DNA of 64,000 nucleotides from Bacillus pseudomycoides (GCF_022811845.1 NZ_CP064266.1:4774001-4838000); one strand, 5' to 3'; numbered from the stretch's first letter, positions 1 through 9,635 are shown. Notes: generated by a model not told the origin, from the sequence alone. Numbers and translations are program-made.

Positions 1-56
1 GAGCCGATTCGCTTTGTTAGTTGTTCTACTCTCACTATAGATTGTTCATTTGCCAT
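1..56 (-). CDS. ABC transporter ATP-binding protein, N-terminal 18 codons only
   Basis: The reverse strand opens with ATG at 56 and runs off the window edge. It encodes MANEQSIVRVEQLTKRIG, the typical first beta-strand region of an ABC ATPase. A GAGAGAAAGG ribosome binding site lies just upstream. It follows a small FtsX-type permease on the same strand, so an ATPase partner is expected here. The Walker motifs lie outside the window, so the family call rests on the N-terminus and the context. Confidence 0.6.
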   Translation of the reverse strand, partial: MANEQSIVRVEQLTKRIG

Positions 57-155
57 TCTATACAACCTTTCTCTCTAACACTTTTTTCAGTTCCTTACAC
101 TGTATCATGATTATTTTCTGCTGTAAAACGAAGAAAAAGACATGATATCTCATGC

Positions 156-725
156 CTATCTCTCGATTTTATATACTTGTTCACATGGAAATTTCCGAAT
201 AAACTTATAGCATTGCCATATTGATAATAAGATTATAATACTTACTAACATCGTTACTACCACTAATGTATATAAAGTAATAGGTACGCTATTTATTCCA
301 TGCACTCCTGTTAGCTTTATAAAAATCACTGTAAATAGCTTCAAAAATAACATCCCGTGAATTAAACCAAAAAGAATCGCTCCCCCGCAAATCAACAGTT
401 GTTCCTGACAGAATAACCAAAAAACTTTTCTTTTTTGTATACCAGCAGTTTCATACAACAGCAATTCCTGTTCCCTACTTTTTAAGAACTTTTTTGTCAT
501 CTGATATGTAACAAGAGTACATACGAAAAACAACAGGATTCCTCCATAATATAGCAGAACGAATAGAAACGATATATGTTGTATTTTCTCTATGACTTCT
601 TCATTAGATCGGATAGATATAATAAAAAAATATAGCATTGTACTCATTGCAATCCATATAAATTGCTTTAATCTTTGGGCAGCATAGTTCTGTATATTTT
701 TCCTTGCTAGCCGAAATAAAGACAT
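156..725 (-). CDS. Short FtsX-domain ABC transporter permease
   Basis: This 189-residue membrane protein has about four hydrophobic segments (near residues 20-40, 50-75, 100-135 and 145-170). The loop containing SREQELLLYETAGIQKRK is typical of FtsX-type permeases of the BceB/MacB kind. Those proteins normally exceed 600 residues in Bacillus, so this one corresponds to a single half. It could be a degenerate remnant or a genuine half-size permease that dimerises. The start of an ABC ATPase follows about 100 bp downstream on the same strand, which fits an exporter for antimicrobial peptides or lipids. The substrate cannot be read from the sequence. Confidence 0.6.
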   Translation of the reverse strand: MSLFRLARKNIQNYAAQRLKQFIWIAMSTMLYFFIISIRSNEEVIEKIQHISFLFVLLYYGGILLFFVCTLVTYQMTKKFLKSREQELLLYETAGIQKRKVFWLFCQEQLLICGGAILFGLIHGMLFLKLFTVIFIKLTGVHGINSVPITLYTLVVVTMLVSIIILLSIWQCYKFIRKFPCEQVYKIER

Positions 726-920
726 AATTGATTCCCCTACCTTACTTCATAACGTCTAACCTTCTATACTACTAGTGTATAAAAATATGAATTTTTTAAC
801 ATCGAACTATAATCGGAATCTTTACTAGGTCTTAAGTCGCAGAAAAATGACTTTATGTCTAAGGTTATACTGAAACAGGAAAATCCCTATAAAAAGCAAA
901 TATATTGAGAGGGGAATTAA

Positions 921-1532
921 ATGAAAAAAACACTACTTCTCAGCATCATTTTATTGATCGCTTTTCTTACTAGTTGCGGTGTCCAACAAAATACAGACTC
1001 ATACACAACTGCAAAACCATATAAATTATCAGAAAAGGAAACTGCTCTTTTGCAATTATTACCCTTACAACAAGGCCATGTCTCTTTTTATGAACTTATC
1101 ATTCCTCATAAACAAGCTGAAGTATTTACAAATATTGAATATTACCAGAATGGAGAAAAGATAAAAGATATGGCTGTGTTTTCTTCTGCCGACTTTAAAG
1201 ATAAAAAACTAAGATTAGCCGTTGGTCAACAAATATTTCAACATACAAACAACGAGACTTGGCAATGGTTCATAGGTATTGACGATAGTTCAATGACCGC
1301 TTCTGAAAATAGCTTACCTAATATTAATGGGTCTGCATTTAAAGAAATTAGCAGCCCCATAAAAATAAAATATAATACAAGAACAGTTCTTGCTGCTTGG
1401 ATAAAAGCAAATAAAAATCATATATCTGCACTCTCTATAGATGATGAAAGCTCACGCCAACGATTAATTCGAGAAAATGAACATGTCTACTTATTCAGTA
1501 TTGAAATAAAAAGAGGAGATACATCACAATAG
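921..1532 (+). CDS. Predicted lipoprotein, function unknown
   Basis: A 203-residue protein with a type II signal peptide: positive MKK, a hydrophobic stretch, and the lipobox LTSC with Cys19 as the lipidated residue. A GAGAGGGG ribosome binding site precedes the ATG at 921. The mature part has no motif I recognise; it is a polar alpha/beta sequence. It is expected on the outer face of the membrane. It is monocistronic: a strong terminator overlaps its stop codon. Confidence 0.75.
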   Translation: MKKTLLLSIILLIAFLTSCGVQQNTDSYTTAKPYKLSEKETALLQLLPLQQGHVSFYELIIPHKQAEVFTNIEYYQNGEKIKDMAVFSSADFKDKKLRLAVGQQIFQHTNNETWQWFIGIDDSSMTASENSLPNINGSAFKEISSPIKIKYNTRTVLAAWIKANKNHISALSIDDESSRQRLIRENEHVYLFSIEIKRGDTSQ

Positions 1533-1546
1533 TATCTCCTCTCTTA
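1512..1546. terminator. Terminator between lipoprotein gene and cidR
   Basis: An 11-bp stem AGAGGAGATAC / GTATCTCCTCT spans the lipoprotein stop codon. The genes converge here, so it can serve both strands. Confidence 0.7.
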
Positions 1547-1562
1547 TCACATTTGTGTCACC

Positions 1563-2465
1563 TTACTTATCATTTTCAACTTCAATGCGTTTATTTTCTC
1601 TAGCAATTTTTAAAAACTCTAGCAGCTCAGGATTGCTATTTGTCTTCCGATATGCAACTGACATCTCTGCTACAAAATTAGAATCATATATTGCTTTATA
1701 TACAACTTCTGTTTTATACAACTTATTCGCAGAAACCGGAATCACTGTTAATCCGATTCCCGCTGCTACAAGCCCCATAACAGTTTGGTACTCTGTTGCC
1801 TCCTGTACAATATGTGGACTGAATCCAGCGTTTCTACATAATGATAAAATCGTATCATATAGCGCTGGCCAAACCGGTCTAGTTATAAACACAAATGGCT
1901 CATCTTGTAAATCTTCAATATGAATTTCTTCTTTCTCCGCTAACGGATGCGCTTTGGGTAAACATAGTGTACACGAAAGCTTTTGAATTGGTTCTAATTC
2001 TAGTAATTGCGTATTAATTGGTGGGCGTAAAAATCCAACATCAATTCGATTATCATGAAGCGCATGAACTTGATCGGGTGTTGATAATTCATGTAGTGCA
2101 ACAGATACTCTCGGAAACTTCTGTCGATATTCTCTAACAATAGACGGTAAAATATCGTATATAGCTGCTCCTACAAATCCAATTGAAAGCGAACCAACTT
2201 CTCCCCTTTGCGCGCTTTGTGCAACCTCAACTGCTTTTTCAATTTGATCAAATGCTTTTTTTACTTCTTTTAAAAACATTTCTCCTGCTTCTGTCAGCTC
2301 AACTTTCCGTTTCGTTCTTGAAAATAATGTAACTCCCATCTCTTTCTCTAATTGCTGAATTTGTTGGCTTAGCGGTGGCTGCGTCATTTGTAAGCGAGCA
2401 GCTGCTCGCCCAAAATGTAACTCTTCTGCTACAACAACAAAATATTGCAAATGCCGTAATTCCAT
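1563..2465 (-). CDS. cidR: LysR-family regulator of the divergent cidAB operon
   Basis: A 300-residue LysR-type regulator: N-terminal winged helix (about residues 1-60, MELRHLQYFVVVAEELHFG) and a C-terminal effector-binding domain. I chose the ATG at 2465 over a GTG three codons upstream because AAGGGTG is correctly spaced. It is divergent from a holin-like CidA/CidB pair, the arrangement of the cidR-cidAB loci of staphylococci and bacilli. There the regulator responds to acetate and overflow metabolism and activates cidAB. The roughly 150-bp divergent intergenic region should hold its binding sites. Confidence 0.75.
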   Translation of the reverse strand: MELRHLQYFVVVAEELHFGRAAARLQMTQPPLSQQIQQLEKEMGVTLFSRTKRKVELTEAGEMFLKEVKKAFDQIEKAVEVAQSAQRGEVGSLSIGFVGAAIYDILPSIVREYRQKFPRVSVALHELSTPDQVHALHDNRIDVGFLRPPINTQLLELEPIQKLSCTLCLPKAHPLAEKEEIHIEDLQDEPFVFITRPVWPALYDTILSLCRNAGFSPHIVQEATEYQTVMGLVAAGIGLTVIPVSANKLYKTEVVYKAIYDSNFVAEMSVAYRKTNSNPELLEFLKIARENKRIEVENDK

Positions 2466-2613
2466 TTTAGACACCCTTTTTCATTAATATGTATAATATA
2501 TTAATAACATATAATTTATATATTAGACAAATATTTTGAAAGAACGTATAGTAGAAATTGTTAATTTTTTTACAATTTTTATGTAGCAAATGAAACGAAA
2601 GAGGTGTTACTGC

Positions 2614-2979
2614 ATGAAATGGTGGAAATTAAGCGGACAAATTTTACTATTATTTTGTTTTTCTTGGATAGGTGAATGGATCACAAAACAGACACACCTC
2701 CCTATTCCAGGAAGTATTATCGGTATTTTTTTATTATTAATTTCATTAAAATTTAACCTAGTGAAAAAAGAGTGGATTCAAGACGGAGCAGATTTATTAC
2801 TAAAAGAACTTATTTTATTTTTTATTCCTTCTGCTGTCGCTGTTATCCGCTACAAAGATACATTATCGCAATATGGTATCGATCTCACTTTAATTATCAT
2901 GATTAGTACCCTTTGTGTAACACTCGTCACTGGTCTCTTAACAGAATTGCTATTAAAGCGGAAAGGATCAGCACAATGA
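2614..2979 (+). CDS. cidA: CidA/LrgA-family holin-like membrane protein
   Basis: A 121-residue protein with four predicted membrane helices; PGSIIGIFLL is the conserved LrgA/CidA segment. The ATG at 2614 has AAAGAGGTG at the right distance, whereas the upstream ATG at 2590 has none. Family members act in the cytoplasmic membrane as holin-like proteins linked to murein hydrolase activity and programmed lysis, or to export of small metabolites. Its stop overlaps the start of cidB (ATGA), indicating translational coupling. Confidence 0.8.
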   Translation: MKWWKLSGQILLLFCFSWIGEWITKQTHLPIPGSIIGIFLLLISLKFNLVKKEWIQDGADLLLKELILFFIPSAVAVIRYKDTLSQYGIDLTLIIMISTLCVTLVTGLLTELLLKRKGSAQ

Positions 2980-3653
2980 TCGGCTTTTTTTGTTTACTAT
3001 TAACACTATTAACATATTGGATTTCTAAGAAACTATATCAGCGCTGGAATTGGAGTATACTTTCACCGCTTCTCATTTGTCCAATCATTTTAATTGCGTT
3101 ATTACTTGGACTCGATACATCTTATGAAACATACGATTCTGGTGGCCAGTGGTTAACTGAACTATTAAAACCAGCAACGGTAGCTTTTGCATGGCCCATC
3201 TATAAATACTTTGATTTATTAAAAAAACATGCAAGTGCAATTTTAATTAACGTCATTGTAGGTTCATTATTGTCTGTTATTACTTCAGCTCTTCTAGCAG
3301 ATGCTTTTCACATTGATTCATCACTGGAACATAGCTTAGCACCACACATTGTCACAACACCAATTGCAATGGCAATCTCAGAAATGATTGGTGGCATGTC
3401 TCAATTAACAGCTGTGTTTGTTGTACTGACAGCATTAACAGGAGCACTATTAGGACCTTCTCTTATCCGTATATGCCGTATTAAAACAGCAGTCGCCAAA
3501 GGTATTATGTTAGGTACTAGTGCAAATGGAACGGGTACTTCAAAAGCATTTGAAATCGGACCAGTTGAAGGTACAATTGCAAGTTTATCTATGCTTCTAA
3601 CAGCTGGCGCAAGTTTAGTCATTGTTCCACTTTTCTTATCCTGGTTACATTAA
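2976..3653 (+). CDS. cidB: CidB/LrgB-family membrane protein
   Basis: A 225-residue multi-spanning protein of the LrgB family. The conserved C-terminal block reads GTSANGTGTSKAFEIG near residue 185. It starts at the ATGA overlap with cidA, with GAAAGGA as ribosome binding site. CidB works with CidA in lysis control or overflow metabolite transport. A long hairpin terminator follows at 3724-3769. Confidence 0.85.
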   Translation: MIGFFCLLLTLLTYWISKKLYQRWNWSILSPLLICPIILIALLLGLDTSYETYDSGGQWLTELLKPATVAFAWPIYKYFDLLKKHASAILINVIVGSLLSVITSALLADAFHIDSSLEHSLAPHIVTTPIAMAISEMIGGMSQLTAVFVVLTALTGALLGPSLIRICRIKTAVAKGIMLGTSANGTGTSKAFEIGPVEGTIASLSMLLTAGASLVIVPLFLSWLH

Positions 3654-3723
3654 ACAACACTATACTCTTATTTTAGGGGGCTTACTGTCCACAAATAGCG
3701 GGATAAAAATAAATCATCACCAG

Positions 3724-3769
3724 AAAAAGGATAGGAACTGTAGTATAACGCTACATTTTCTATCCTTTT
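3724..3769 (+). terminator. Terminator of cidAB
   Basis: Two-part stem AAAAAGGATAG ... CTATCCTTTTC with an inner CTGTAG/CTACA helix. Confidence 0.7.
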
Positions 3770-3824
3770 CTTAATTTTAATTGAAATTAAGATTTAAATT
3801 TCTTTCTCTCTTATACAGATATAA

Positions 3825-5465
3825 CTATGACTGTGCAATTTTATTAGGAACAAGTAATTTTTCAATACATATAGGTAACATATCCAGTAACGTTTCAAAT
3901 GCGTAATTTATGTCTAGACGTTCTGTCCATTGATGTGCATCTCTTCCTACTGGTCCCATATTTAATACTGGAACATCAAATTCTTCTAATTCCTGAAGCG
4001 GAATTGAATAACCTTTATCCCATAATGGCATATTTTCCACAAGTGAGCTCATTGAATCAACTGGATACTGTAAGCCCACATAGCTTAAATCTGATATTCC
4101 CCCAAAATAATTTTGATTTTTAAAAGTAATTCCATGGCTGTAGCGGGCATACCTTTCCATTTCTCCAACTACTTCTTTAATCAAAGGATTGTGGCGTGAA
4201 CTCACAGCTGGGTAGTACGGTGGGGCAAAGAAAAGGACAATCATTGGTGCCTTTTCCTTACATAAAATAGCTAATTTATCAACCAAATCAATTGTTACCG
4301 CACGATCATCTTTATCTTCTCTATTTTTTATAACAGTAGATTGAACACCATCTATTTTTTCTTTTCCATGTTGCTCAATTGCATAAGCGATAAGTTCTTC
4401 ATACGTTAATACATTTACTTTAAGATTAGGCGGTATGAACGGATTATACTTAGAAAAACGATATGCTTGCTTCTCATACGAATCTTCGATTTTCTCTGCT
4501 ACTTTCGTTATCTTTTGATGTAACAACGCAATTACATCCGTCATCGTTTTTTCTAATAAAAACAAATTAAATAATGTAACTGCACGATGAGGAATTTGTA
4601 CAGAATAATCCTCCTTTAAGTCCCTCTGAAATAAATTAGTTGGTGGAGGACATGCTTCCTCTTCTACAATATCACAAAGTTCCGTATTCAATTCTAATTC
4701 AGCTGTTAATAATGAAGCCATATAATTTGCATTTAATCCTGCAAAAGGTTCACCTACATGTGTTTCTTTTCCATAACAAAGAAAACCAGGTAACACCTTA
4801 CCAATAGAACCAGTGTAAATATATTTATTTTGATCACCTGGATGTCGCGAAAACATAGGCTCTGAATTTAGGACTGTTTTATATTCTAAGTTATGTTCTT
4901 TTGCTAAATCTAATAATCTTGGAACAGCAGCCCTCATCCCTACAGAGTTCACTTCCTCATCTGGAACAGCCAATAAAAGGACATTCCCATCAAATCTTCC
5001 TTCACAAGCTTGCTCAACCATCGCCATTTGCAAAGCTAGACCGCATTTCATATCCATTGTTCCTCTGCCAAATAACCAATCCCCTTGTTCTATATCTTCA
5101 CGTACATGATTTGGTAACTCATCTTTATGAGAATAAAACATAGATGTTAATTTTTTAGGGTTAAATGCATCTGCTTTCCACACTCCATAATCTTGTACAT
5201 CTACAACATCAAAATGACTAACAAGAATTACTGTATTTTTTGTACTATTATTTTTCTTTACTAGGGCCGTAACAAAATATCGTCCATTCCCCGTCGGATT
5301 TTTTTGCAAATGATGCGGGTTTTGTTTGAAATAGTGTAAGTCAGACAATTGTTCCACAACAAAGTCTGGCAATATAACTTCAGCTTCCGAACCAGTAATA
5401 CTAGGAATTTCAACAAGGTTGCTTAATAATTGAACCAATTGTTCTTTTGATTGCCATTTTGACAT
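3825..5465 (-). CDS. M20-family metallohydrolase, RocB-like
   Basis: A 546-residue zinc hydrolase of the M20 group. Metal-ligand and catalytic motifs are visible: VSHFDVVDV, GRGTMDMKCG and the DEE triad in PDEEVNS. Length and motifs match the RocB-type arginine utilisation proteins of bacilli rather than the shorter ArgE or DapE enzymes. AGGAGG at 5471-5476 supports the ATG at 5465. The adjacent IclR regulator gene and a broken amino acid permease suggest a small amino acid or peptide catabolic cluster. The exact substrate is unknown. Confidence 0.75.
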   Translation of the reverse strand: MSKWQSKEQLVQLLSNLVEIPSITGSEAEVILPDFVVEQLSDLHYFKQNPHHLQKNPTGNGRYFVTALVKKNNSTKNTVILVSHFDVVDVQDYGVWKADAFNPKKLTSMFYSHKDELPNHVREDIEQGDWLFGRGTMDMKCGLALQMAMVEQACEGRFDGNVLLLAVPDEEVNSVGMRAAVPRLLDLAKEHNLEYKTVLNSEPMFSRHPGDQNKYIYTGSIGKVLPGFLCYGKETHVGEPFAGLNANYMASLLTAELELNTELCDIVEEEACPPPTNLFQRDLKEDYSVQIPHRAVTLFNLFLLEKTMTDVIALLHQKITKVAEKIEDSYEKQAYRFSKYNPFIPPNLKVNVLTYEELIAYAIEQHGKEKIDGVQSTVIKNREDKDDRAVTIDLVDKLAILCKEKAPMIVLFFAPPYYPAVSSRHNPLIKEVVGEMERYARYSHGITFKNQNYFGGISDLSYVGLQYPVDSMSSLVENMPLWDKGYSIPLQELEEFDVPVLNMGPVGRDAHQWTERLDINYAFETLLDMLPICIEKLLVPNKIAQS

Positions 5466-5543
5466 ATAAATCCTCCTATTTTCCACATTATGAAATTCGT
5501 TTCCGTTATACGAATAAAAAATGACGACAGGCTATCAAAATTA

Positions 5544-6290
5544 TTATTCTGATATTCTGCCGATTTTTATTGATATTTCACTAGCCGCTTGTTTTACCTT
5601 ATTAATAAGAAATGATAGTCGATCATTATTAATGCGATGACTAATTAACCCAATACTTAATGCTCCTACTACTTTATGATTAAATCCTATAATTGGTGCA
5701 GCTACTGAAGCTGTCCCTTCTGTTTTTTCACCATAACTCACAGCATATCCTTCATTTCTTATCTGCTTTAGTTGATCAAAAAGAACTTGCTTTTGTTCTG
5801 GTAAAGAAGAAAGTAAATGTTCTACAATGTATTCCATTTCATTCGTTTTCATATTGGCAAGCATCGTTTTATTTGCAGCGCCAATCGAAAGCGGAATCTG
5901 TTCCCCTAAGTTATCGATAACTCGAATTTTTAAAGGGCTATCAATTCTTTCAATAATAATAGAATGTGTTCTATTTGGAATATTCAAGTAAACACTTTCT
6001 TCAACTTCAGCGGCCAAACGCTTCATCACTTCTCTTGCAACAGATCTGTAGTCTACCTTTTCTAATTGACGTAATCCTATTTCCATCCACATTGGTCCAG
6101 TTGTGTACTGTTTTGTTTCTGAAACTTGCGTAACTAATCCATGCTCCATTAGAGAGTTAAGTAACCTATGTACTGTACTAACCGGGAGATGTGTTCTATC
6201 AGCTATATCAGAAATAGCCCAACACTCTTTGTCATTTATAGAATTCAATAATTTAATAATACTTATTGCTCGATCAATGGATTGTACCAT
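5544..6290 (-). CDS. IclR-family transcriptional regulator
   Basis: A 248-residue protein with an N-terminal winged helix (AISDIADRTHLPVSTVHRLL, about residues 25-45) and a C-terminal GAF-like IclR effector domain ending in ASVAAPIIGF and GALSIG blocks. ATG at 6290 is preferred over an in-frame TTG four codons earlier. It lies upstream of, and on the same strand as, the M20 hydrolase. It is divergent from the permease remnant, so it probably controls both. Confidence 0.8.
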   Translation of the reverse strand: MVQSIDRAISIIKLLNSINDKECWAISDIADRTHLPVSTVHRLLNSLMEHGLVTQVSETKQYTTGPMWMEIGLRQLEKVDYRSVAREVMKRLAAEVEESVYLNIPNRTHSIIIERIDSPLKIRVIDNLGEQIPLSIGAANKTMLANMKTNEMEYIVEHLLSSLPEQKQVLFDQLKQIRNEGYAVSYGEKTEGTASVAAPIIGFNHKVVGALSIGLISHRINNDRLSFLINKVKQAASEISIKIGRISE

Positions 6291-6470
6291 AACTCGCCTC
6301 AACTTTACTTGTAATATGTTAGTAACCTTAATTAACTATCAATTTAACAAAAATTCAAACTGAAATCAATTTAATTAACCAATTTTCCGAAAATAAAAAA
6401 TATACTATCAGAAGGTTGCAAATGCAAAAAATATTGACTTTTATTTTCAATTATGAAAGTAAGGAAAACA

Positions 6471-6797
6471 ATGGCGCAATTAAGCAATACAAATAATGAA
6501 TTAAAACACACTATGAAAAGTAGGCATTTATTCATGATTGCACTCGGTGGTGTAATTGGAACAGGGTTATTTAACGGATCTGGCTTTATTATAAGACAAG
6601 CTGGGCCTGGTGGATCCGTACTTGCCTTTATTGCTGGTGGATTATTAATAAGTCTTATCTTTATCCCAGAGCAAAGACTAGGAATCTATTGCACTGTACC
6701 ATTCATCATCTTTTGTTACACTTACTATTACATCAAGATAAAGAAAAAAACTGTTAGTAACACTCATACAGAAAACAAAATTAGCGAAACTTCGTAA
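6471..6797 (+). pseudogene. Amino acid permease remnant with a large internal deletion
   Basis: The first ~50 residues are the start of an APC-family permease (MIALGGVIGTGLFNGSGFII is the first helix of LysP/RocE-type transporters). The sequence then passes directly to a C-terminal-like segment (FIPEQRLGIYCTVPFIIFCY and a lysine-rich tail). The total is 108 residues instead of about 450-480, so roughly ten helices are missing and transport is not expected. ATG at 6471 has GTAAGGA upstream. The reading frame survived the deletion. Confidence 0.7.
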
Positions 6798-6821
6798 TAC
6801 TATAAATGATGATCTCTATAC

Positions 6822-6865
6822 ATATAAGACAGCACATTACTTTAAAGTAATGTGCTGTCTTATAT
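6822..6865. terminator. Perfect palindromic terminator
   Basis: A near-perfect ~20-bp inverted repeat (ATAAGACAGCACATTACT and its complement) separates the permease remnant from the convergent Nudix gene. Confidence 0.7.
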
Positions 6866-6906
6866 CATTAACACTAATTCTATTCTCTTTTGTATAAACT
6901 AACAGA

Positions 6907-7353
6907 TTATCTTTCTTTCATTTTTTCAGATGCAATTTCCCCACTTTTCTCAGTACCATTTATATATCTTACTAACAACTCATAGTCTTCTGGGAAAGCT
7001 AAAGAAAGATCTCTTAATTCATTAACATTTTTCCAATCAATCTCGTGAATTAATCCATCTGGATCCTGTATATTCATAAACCCTCCTATTTGTTTCACAA
7101 GATAATAATGCACATGAACAGGTACACCGTATGTTACACCCTTTTTTTCATATATTTTATTTATAATTTTCACCTCATACCCAGTTTCCTCCCACACTTC
7201 TCGGATACAACACTCTTCTAATGTTTCTCCTTCTTCTTGTCCACCACTTGGTACTGACCACCTTTTCGGTTCCTCTTTCTTCCCCTGTAGTACCATCAGA
7301 ATTTCATTTTTTTCATTCACACATATAGCTGCTGTTCCAATCCATCTTTTCAT
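6907..7353 (-). CDS. Nudix hydrolase
   Basis: A 148-residue protein with a complete Nudix box (G x5 E x7 REVWEETGY, about residues 37-59). This metal-binding signature hydrolyses nucleoside diphosphates linked to another moiety. Family members clean up oxidised or unusual nucleotides or dinucleotide cofactors; the substrate is not predictable. GGAGAAGG precedes the ATG. It is monocistronic. Confidence 0.8.
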   Translation of the reverse strand: MKRWIGTAAICVNEKNEILMVLQGKKEEPKRWSVPSGGQEEGETLEECCIREVWEETGYEVKIINKIYEKKGVTYGVPVHVHYYLVKQIGGFMNIQDPDGLIHEIDWKNVNELRDLSLAFPEDYELLVRYINGTEKSGEIASEKMKER

Positions 7354-7494
7354 ACCTTCTCCTCCCCATGACTAATATTCTCCTTTCTCTTATTCTTTCC
7401 CTTGAAAATAGAGGAGAAACTAGATTTACAACGAAGAACTATAACAACTTCAAAGACAACTCATTCCTAGTAATTCACATGAAAGGGTGAAAAT

Positions 7495-7695
7495 ATGATT
7501 TCTAAATATGTTGTAGAATGTGTCTTTTGTGAAGAAAATCGAAAATCTAGGCGAGCAACTGTCACCGTATCTGCTACCTCCCATGCGCTTGCCGTTCAAA
7601 AAGTGACAGATGAATGTAAACGCCGCTTTGGAAAAACACTTCTATTACAAACAGAAATTACAGAGGAATTAGTTGGAAACAAAAAAGAAAGCTGA
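7495..7695 (+). CDS. Small conserved-looking protein, function unknown
   Basis: A 66-residue protein with a GAAAGGGTG ribosome binding site and its own terminator. It holds a CVFC motif near residue 10 and a basic C-terminal half. The CxxC could bind metal, but with only one pair this is speculative. I do not recognise the family. Confidence 0.6.
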   Translation: MISKYVVECVFCEENRKSRRATVTVSATSHALAVQKVTDECKRRFGKTLLLQTEITEELVGNKKES

Positions 7696-7717
7696 CCATA
7701 TATTGGTCAGCTTTCTT
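7685..7717. terminator. Terminator overlapping the 66-residue gene stop
   Basis: Stem AAGAAAGCTGACCA / TGGTCAGCTTTCTT, loop TATAT. The next ~285 bp up to 8003 contain no gene that I can see. Confidence 0.75.
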
Positions 7718-8003
7718 CATCCGATCATATTTTCACATGAAGATTAGGGGCATCCTCTTTAAGGATCGGGATTTTCCCATTATGTACGTTCCATAATGGA
7801 CATCGAACAATATATTTCTATACAATTAAAAATTGAATAGAATAGGGCAAAACTTGTTCGCATTTTTAGAAAAGGGATAGGGATATAATACTAGTAATGC
7901 GTCGAATACTCGAACGTTACACTCATTATATTATAGGAAATTCTTTTATATGGGAAATATGAATTACTTACATAATTCATACGTAAAACATATTAATAAA
8001 TTA

Positions 8004-8591
8004 CTATATAGTTTTCTTACTACGGAAAACTATCAGTACTAATATCGCTCCAATTAACGCAAGTGTCATATCCCATTGTGTATCCCAAACATCTCCTTGC
8101 GTTCCAAGAAACGCTTCTGCTCCTGTCCCTGTTAATTTTGCGACTGCAAACTCTAACAATTCATATAATGCACTAAATGCTAAGCAAACTGATATCACAA
8201 GTAATTCTAACCATCCTTTTTTCTGAATCTCAACTACCTTTACAAGTACTTCTCTCGCTATTTAAGCTGGAACAAATCCTTGCATGAAATGTCCAACACG
8301 GTCGTAATAATTTCTTTCTAAATCAAATGTATCACGAAAATAATTGAATAGTGGTACTTCTGCGTATGTATAATGTCCCCCAATGAGCAATATTAACATA
8401 TGAATAAAAACCCATACATATGTGAACGTTGTAAATCGAAAACGCCGATATGTAATCATTAAAATGAGTACTACAATAACTGCGGGTGCGACTTCTAAAC
8501 ACCATGTGAAAAAATCTTTTGGATATATTCCTGAGATAAGTAACGCAATCCAAAAACTTATACATAACAATTTGTGAAAATGAACAGACAC
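8004..8591 (-). pseudogene. DUF2238 (YjdF-type) membrane protein broken by an in-frame TAA
   Basis: The N-terminal piece (GTG at 8591, GGGGGGAGA upstream) encodes 109 residues ending ...GHFMQGFVPA, then TAA at 8262-8264. The same frame stays open afterwards (IAREVLVKVVEIQKKGWLE...) to a stop at 8004. The family's conserved DRVGHFMQG and YELLEF blocks fall on opposite sides of the stop. Length without the stop is about 195 residues, normal for the family. A point-like change is the simplest explanation. Confidence 0.75.
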
Positions 8592-8618
8592 ACATCTCCC
8601 CCCCTAATATTTTATTTC

Positions 8619-9374
8619 TTATTCCATTAATAACATACAACCAGCCAAAACAGGTGTCATAATCATCGAAAACTTCAAAATAACACGAGGCGCATAAGTT
8701 GTAAACTTTGCTCCTATATACGCTCCAATCATCGTTCCAGTTAACACTTGCACTAATAACACGTAATCTAAATATCCTGCTGATGTATATCCAATTCCCC
8801 CGCCAATCGCAATTGGCAAAATCACAAGCATTGTCGTCCCTACAGACCGACGAATCGATAAGCCTAGAAATACCATTAATCCTAGTTGAATGAAGGGAGC
8901 TGAACCAATTCCAAACGCTCCTGCTAACATTCCAGTTACAACTCCTAACAAAGCACCTTTTCCTAGTATATATAGAGATAACTGATCTGATAAACTAGCA
9001 GACAACTCTTTATGATTTTGTACAACAAACAAACGAATTAACATACATATCGCTGATAAAAATAACATTCCAGCTGTAAACCAATGGAGAAGATGTGCAG
9101 GAATCCCAGCACCAAGTTTAGATCCAACATACGATCCAATGGCACCAAAACCTCCTACAACACAACCAGTTTTCACAACAACATTCCTTTCCTGATAATG
9201 GCTTATTACTCCAGAAAGTGTTGTAAATGCCATTGCTGTTAACGATGTTGCAACCGCTACGTGAATCGGTACATGAAAAACAAGAGTAAGCACCGCAATA
9301 ATAAATCCTGCGCCACCCGCTCCAACAAATCCTAATAAAATCCCCATTAAAAACATTGTTATTATAATAGCCAC
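8619..9374 (-). CDS. TauE/SafE-family membrane exporter
   Basis: A 251-residue protein with about eight hydrophobic segments and the two glycine-rich repeats of the family (GFVGAGGAGFIIAVL near the N-terminus, GMLAGAFGIGSAPFIQLGL in the middle). Members export sulfite, organosulfonates or similar anions. I place the start at GTG 9374 because GGAGGGG sits seven bases upstream; the longer reading frame has no good site. The DUF2238 pseudogene lies directly downstream. Confidence 0.8.
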   Translation of the reverse strand: MAIIITMFLMGILLGFVGAGGAGFIIAVLTLVFHVPIHVAVATSLTAMAFTTLSGVISHYQERNVVVKTGCVVGGFGAIGSYVGSKLGAGIPAHLLHWFTAGMLFLSAICMLIRLFVVQNHKELSASLSDQLSLYILGKGALLGVVTGMLAGAFGIGSAPFIQLGLMVFLGLSIRRSVGTTMLVILPIAIGGGIGYTSAGYLDYVLLVQVLTGTMIGAYIGAKFTTYAPRVILKFSMIMTPVLAGCMLLME

Positions 9375-9429
9375 GTGCTTCCCCTCCAGTAGCTCTATTA
9401 TCTGATATATTTCTTTTTTTGTACAAATA

Positions 9430-9455
9430 AAAAAAGCATCCGCATAGATGCTTTT
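9430..9455. terminator. Terminator upstream of the TauE gene
   Basis: Stem AAAAGCATC / GATGCTTTT. On the - strand it would end the transcript of the small gene at 9489-9635. Confidence 0.6.
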
Positions 9456-9488
9456 CACTATTTTTCTATATTTATCATATGTACTCCA

Positions 9489-9635
9489 TTAATCTTGATT
9501 AATTAAAATAATTGCTGGTCCAGATACCACTACTCCAGCAACTTCAATTTTTTCAAATTCTTGAACTGTGATAGATATAACTCCTTCCCTTTCCATCAAT
9601 TCCTTACTCAGGACTTCAGTCGGTACTCTTTTCAC
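9489..9635 (-). CDS. BC1881-family-like small protein
   Basis: A 48-residue frame starting at GTG 9635 behind a perfect AAAAGGAGGT site. The pattern VPTEVLSKELMEREGV ... GPAIILIN resembles small phage-associated proteins annotated as the BC1881 family, as I remember them. No function is known to me. It stands alone here with no phage genes nearby. Confidence 0.6.
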   Translation of the reverse strand: MKRVPTEVLSKELMEREGVISITVQEFEKIEVAGVVVSGPAIILINQD

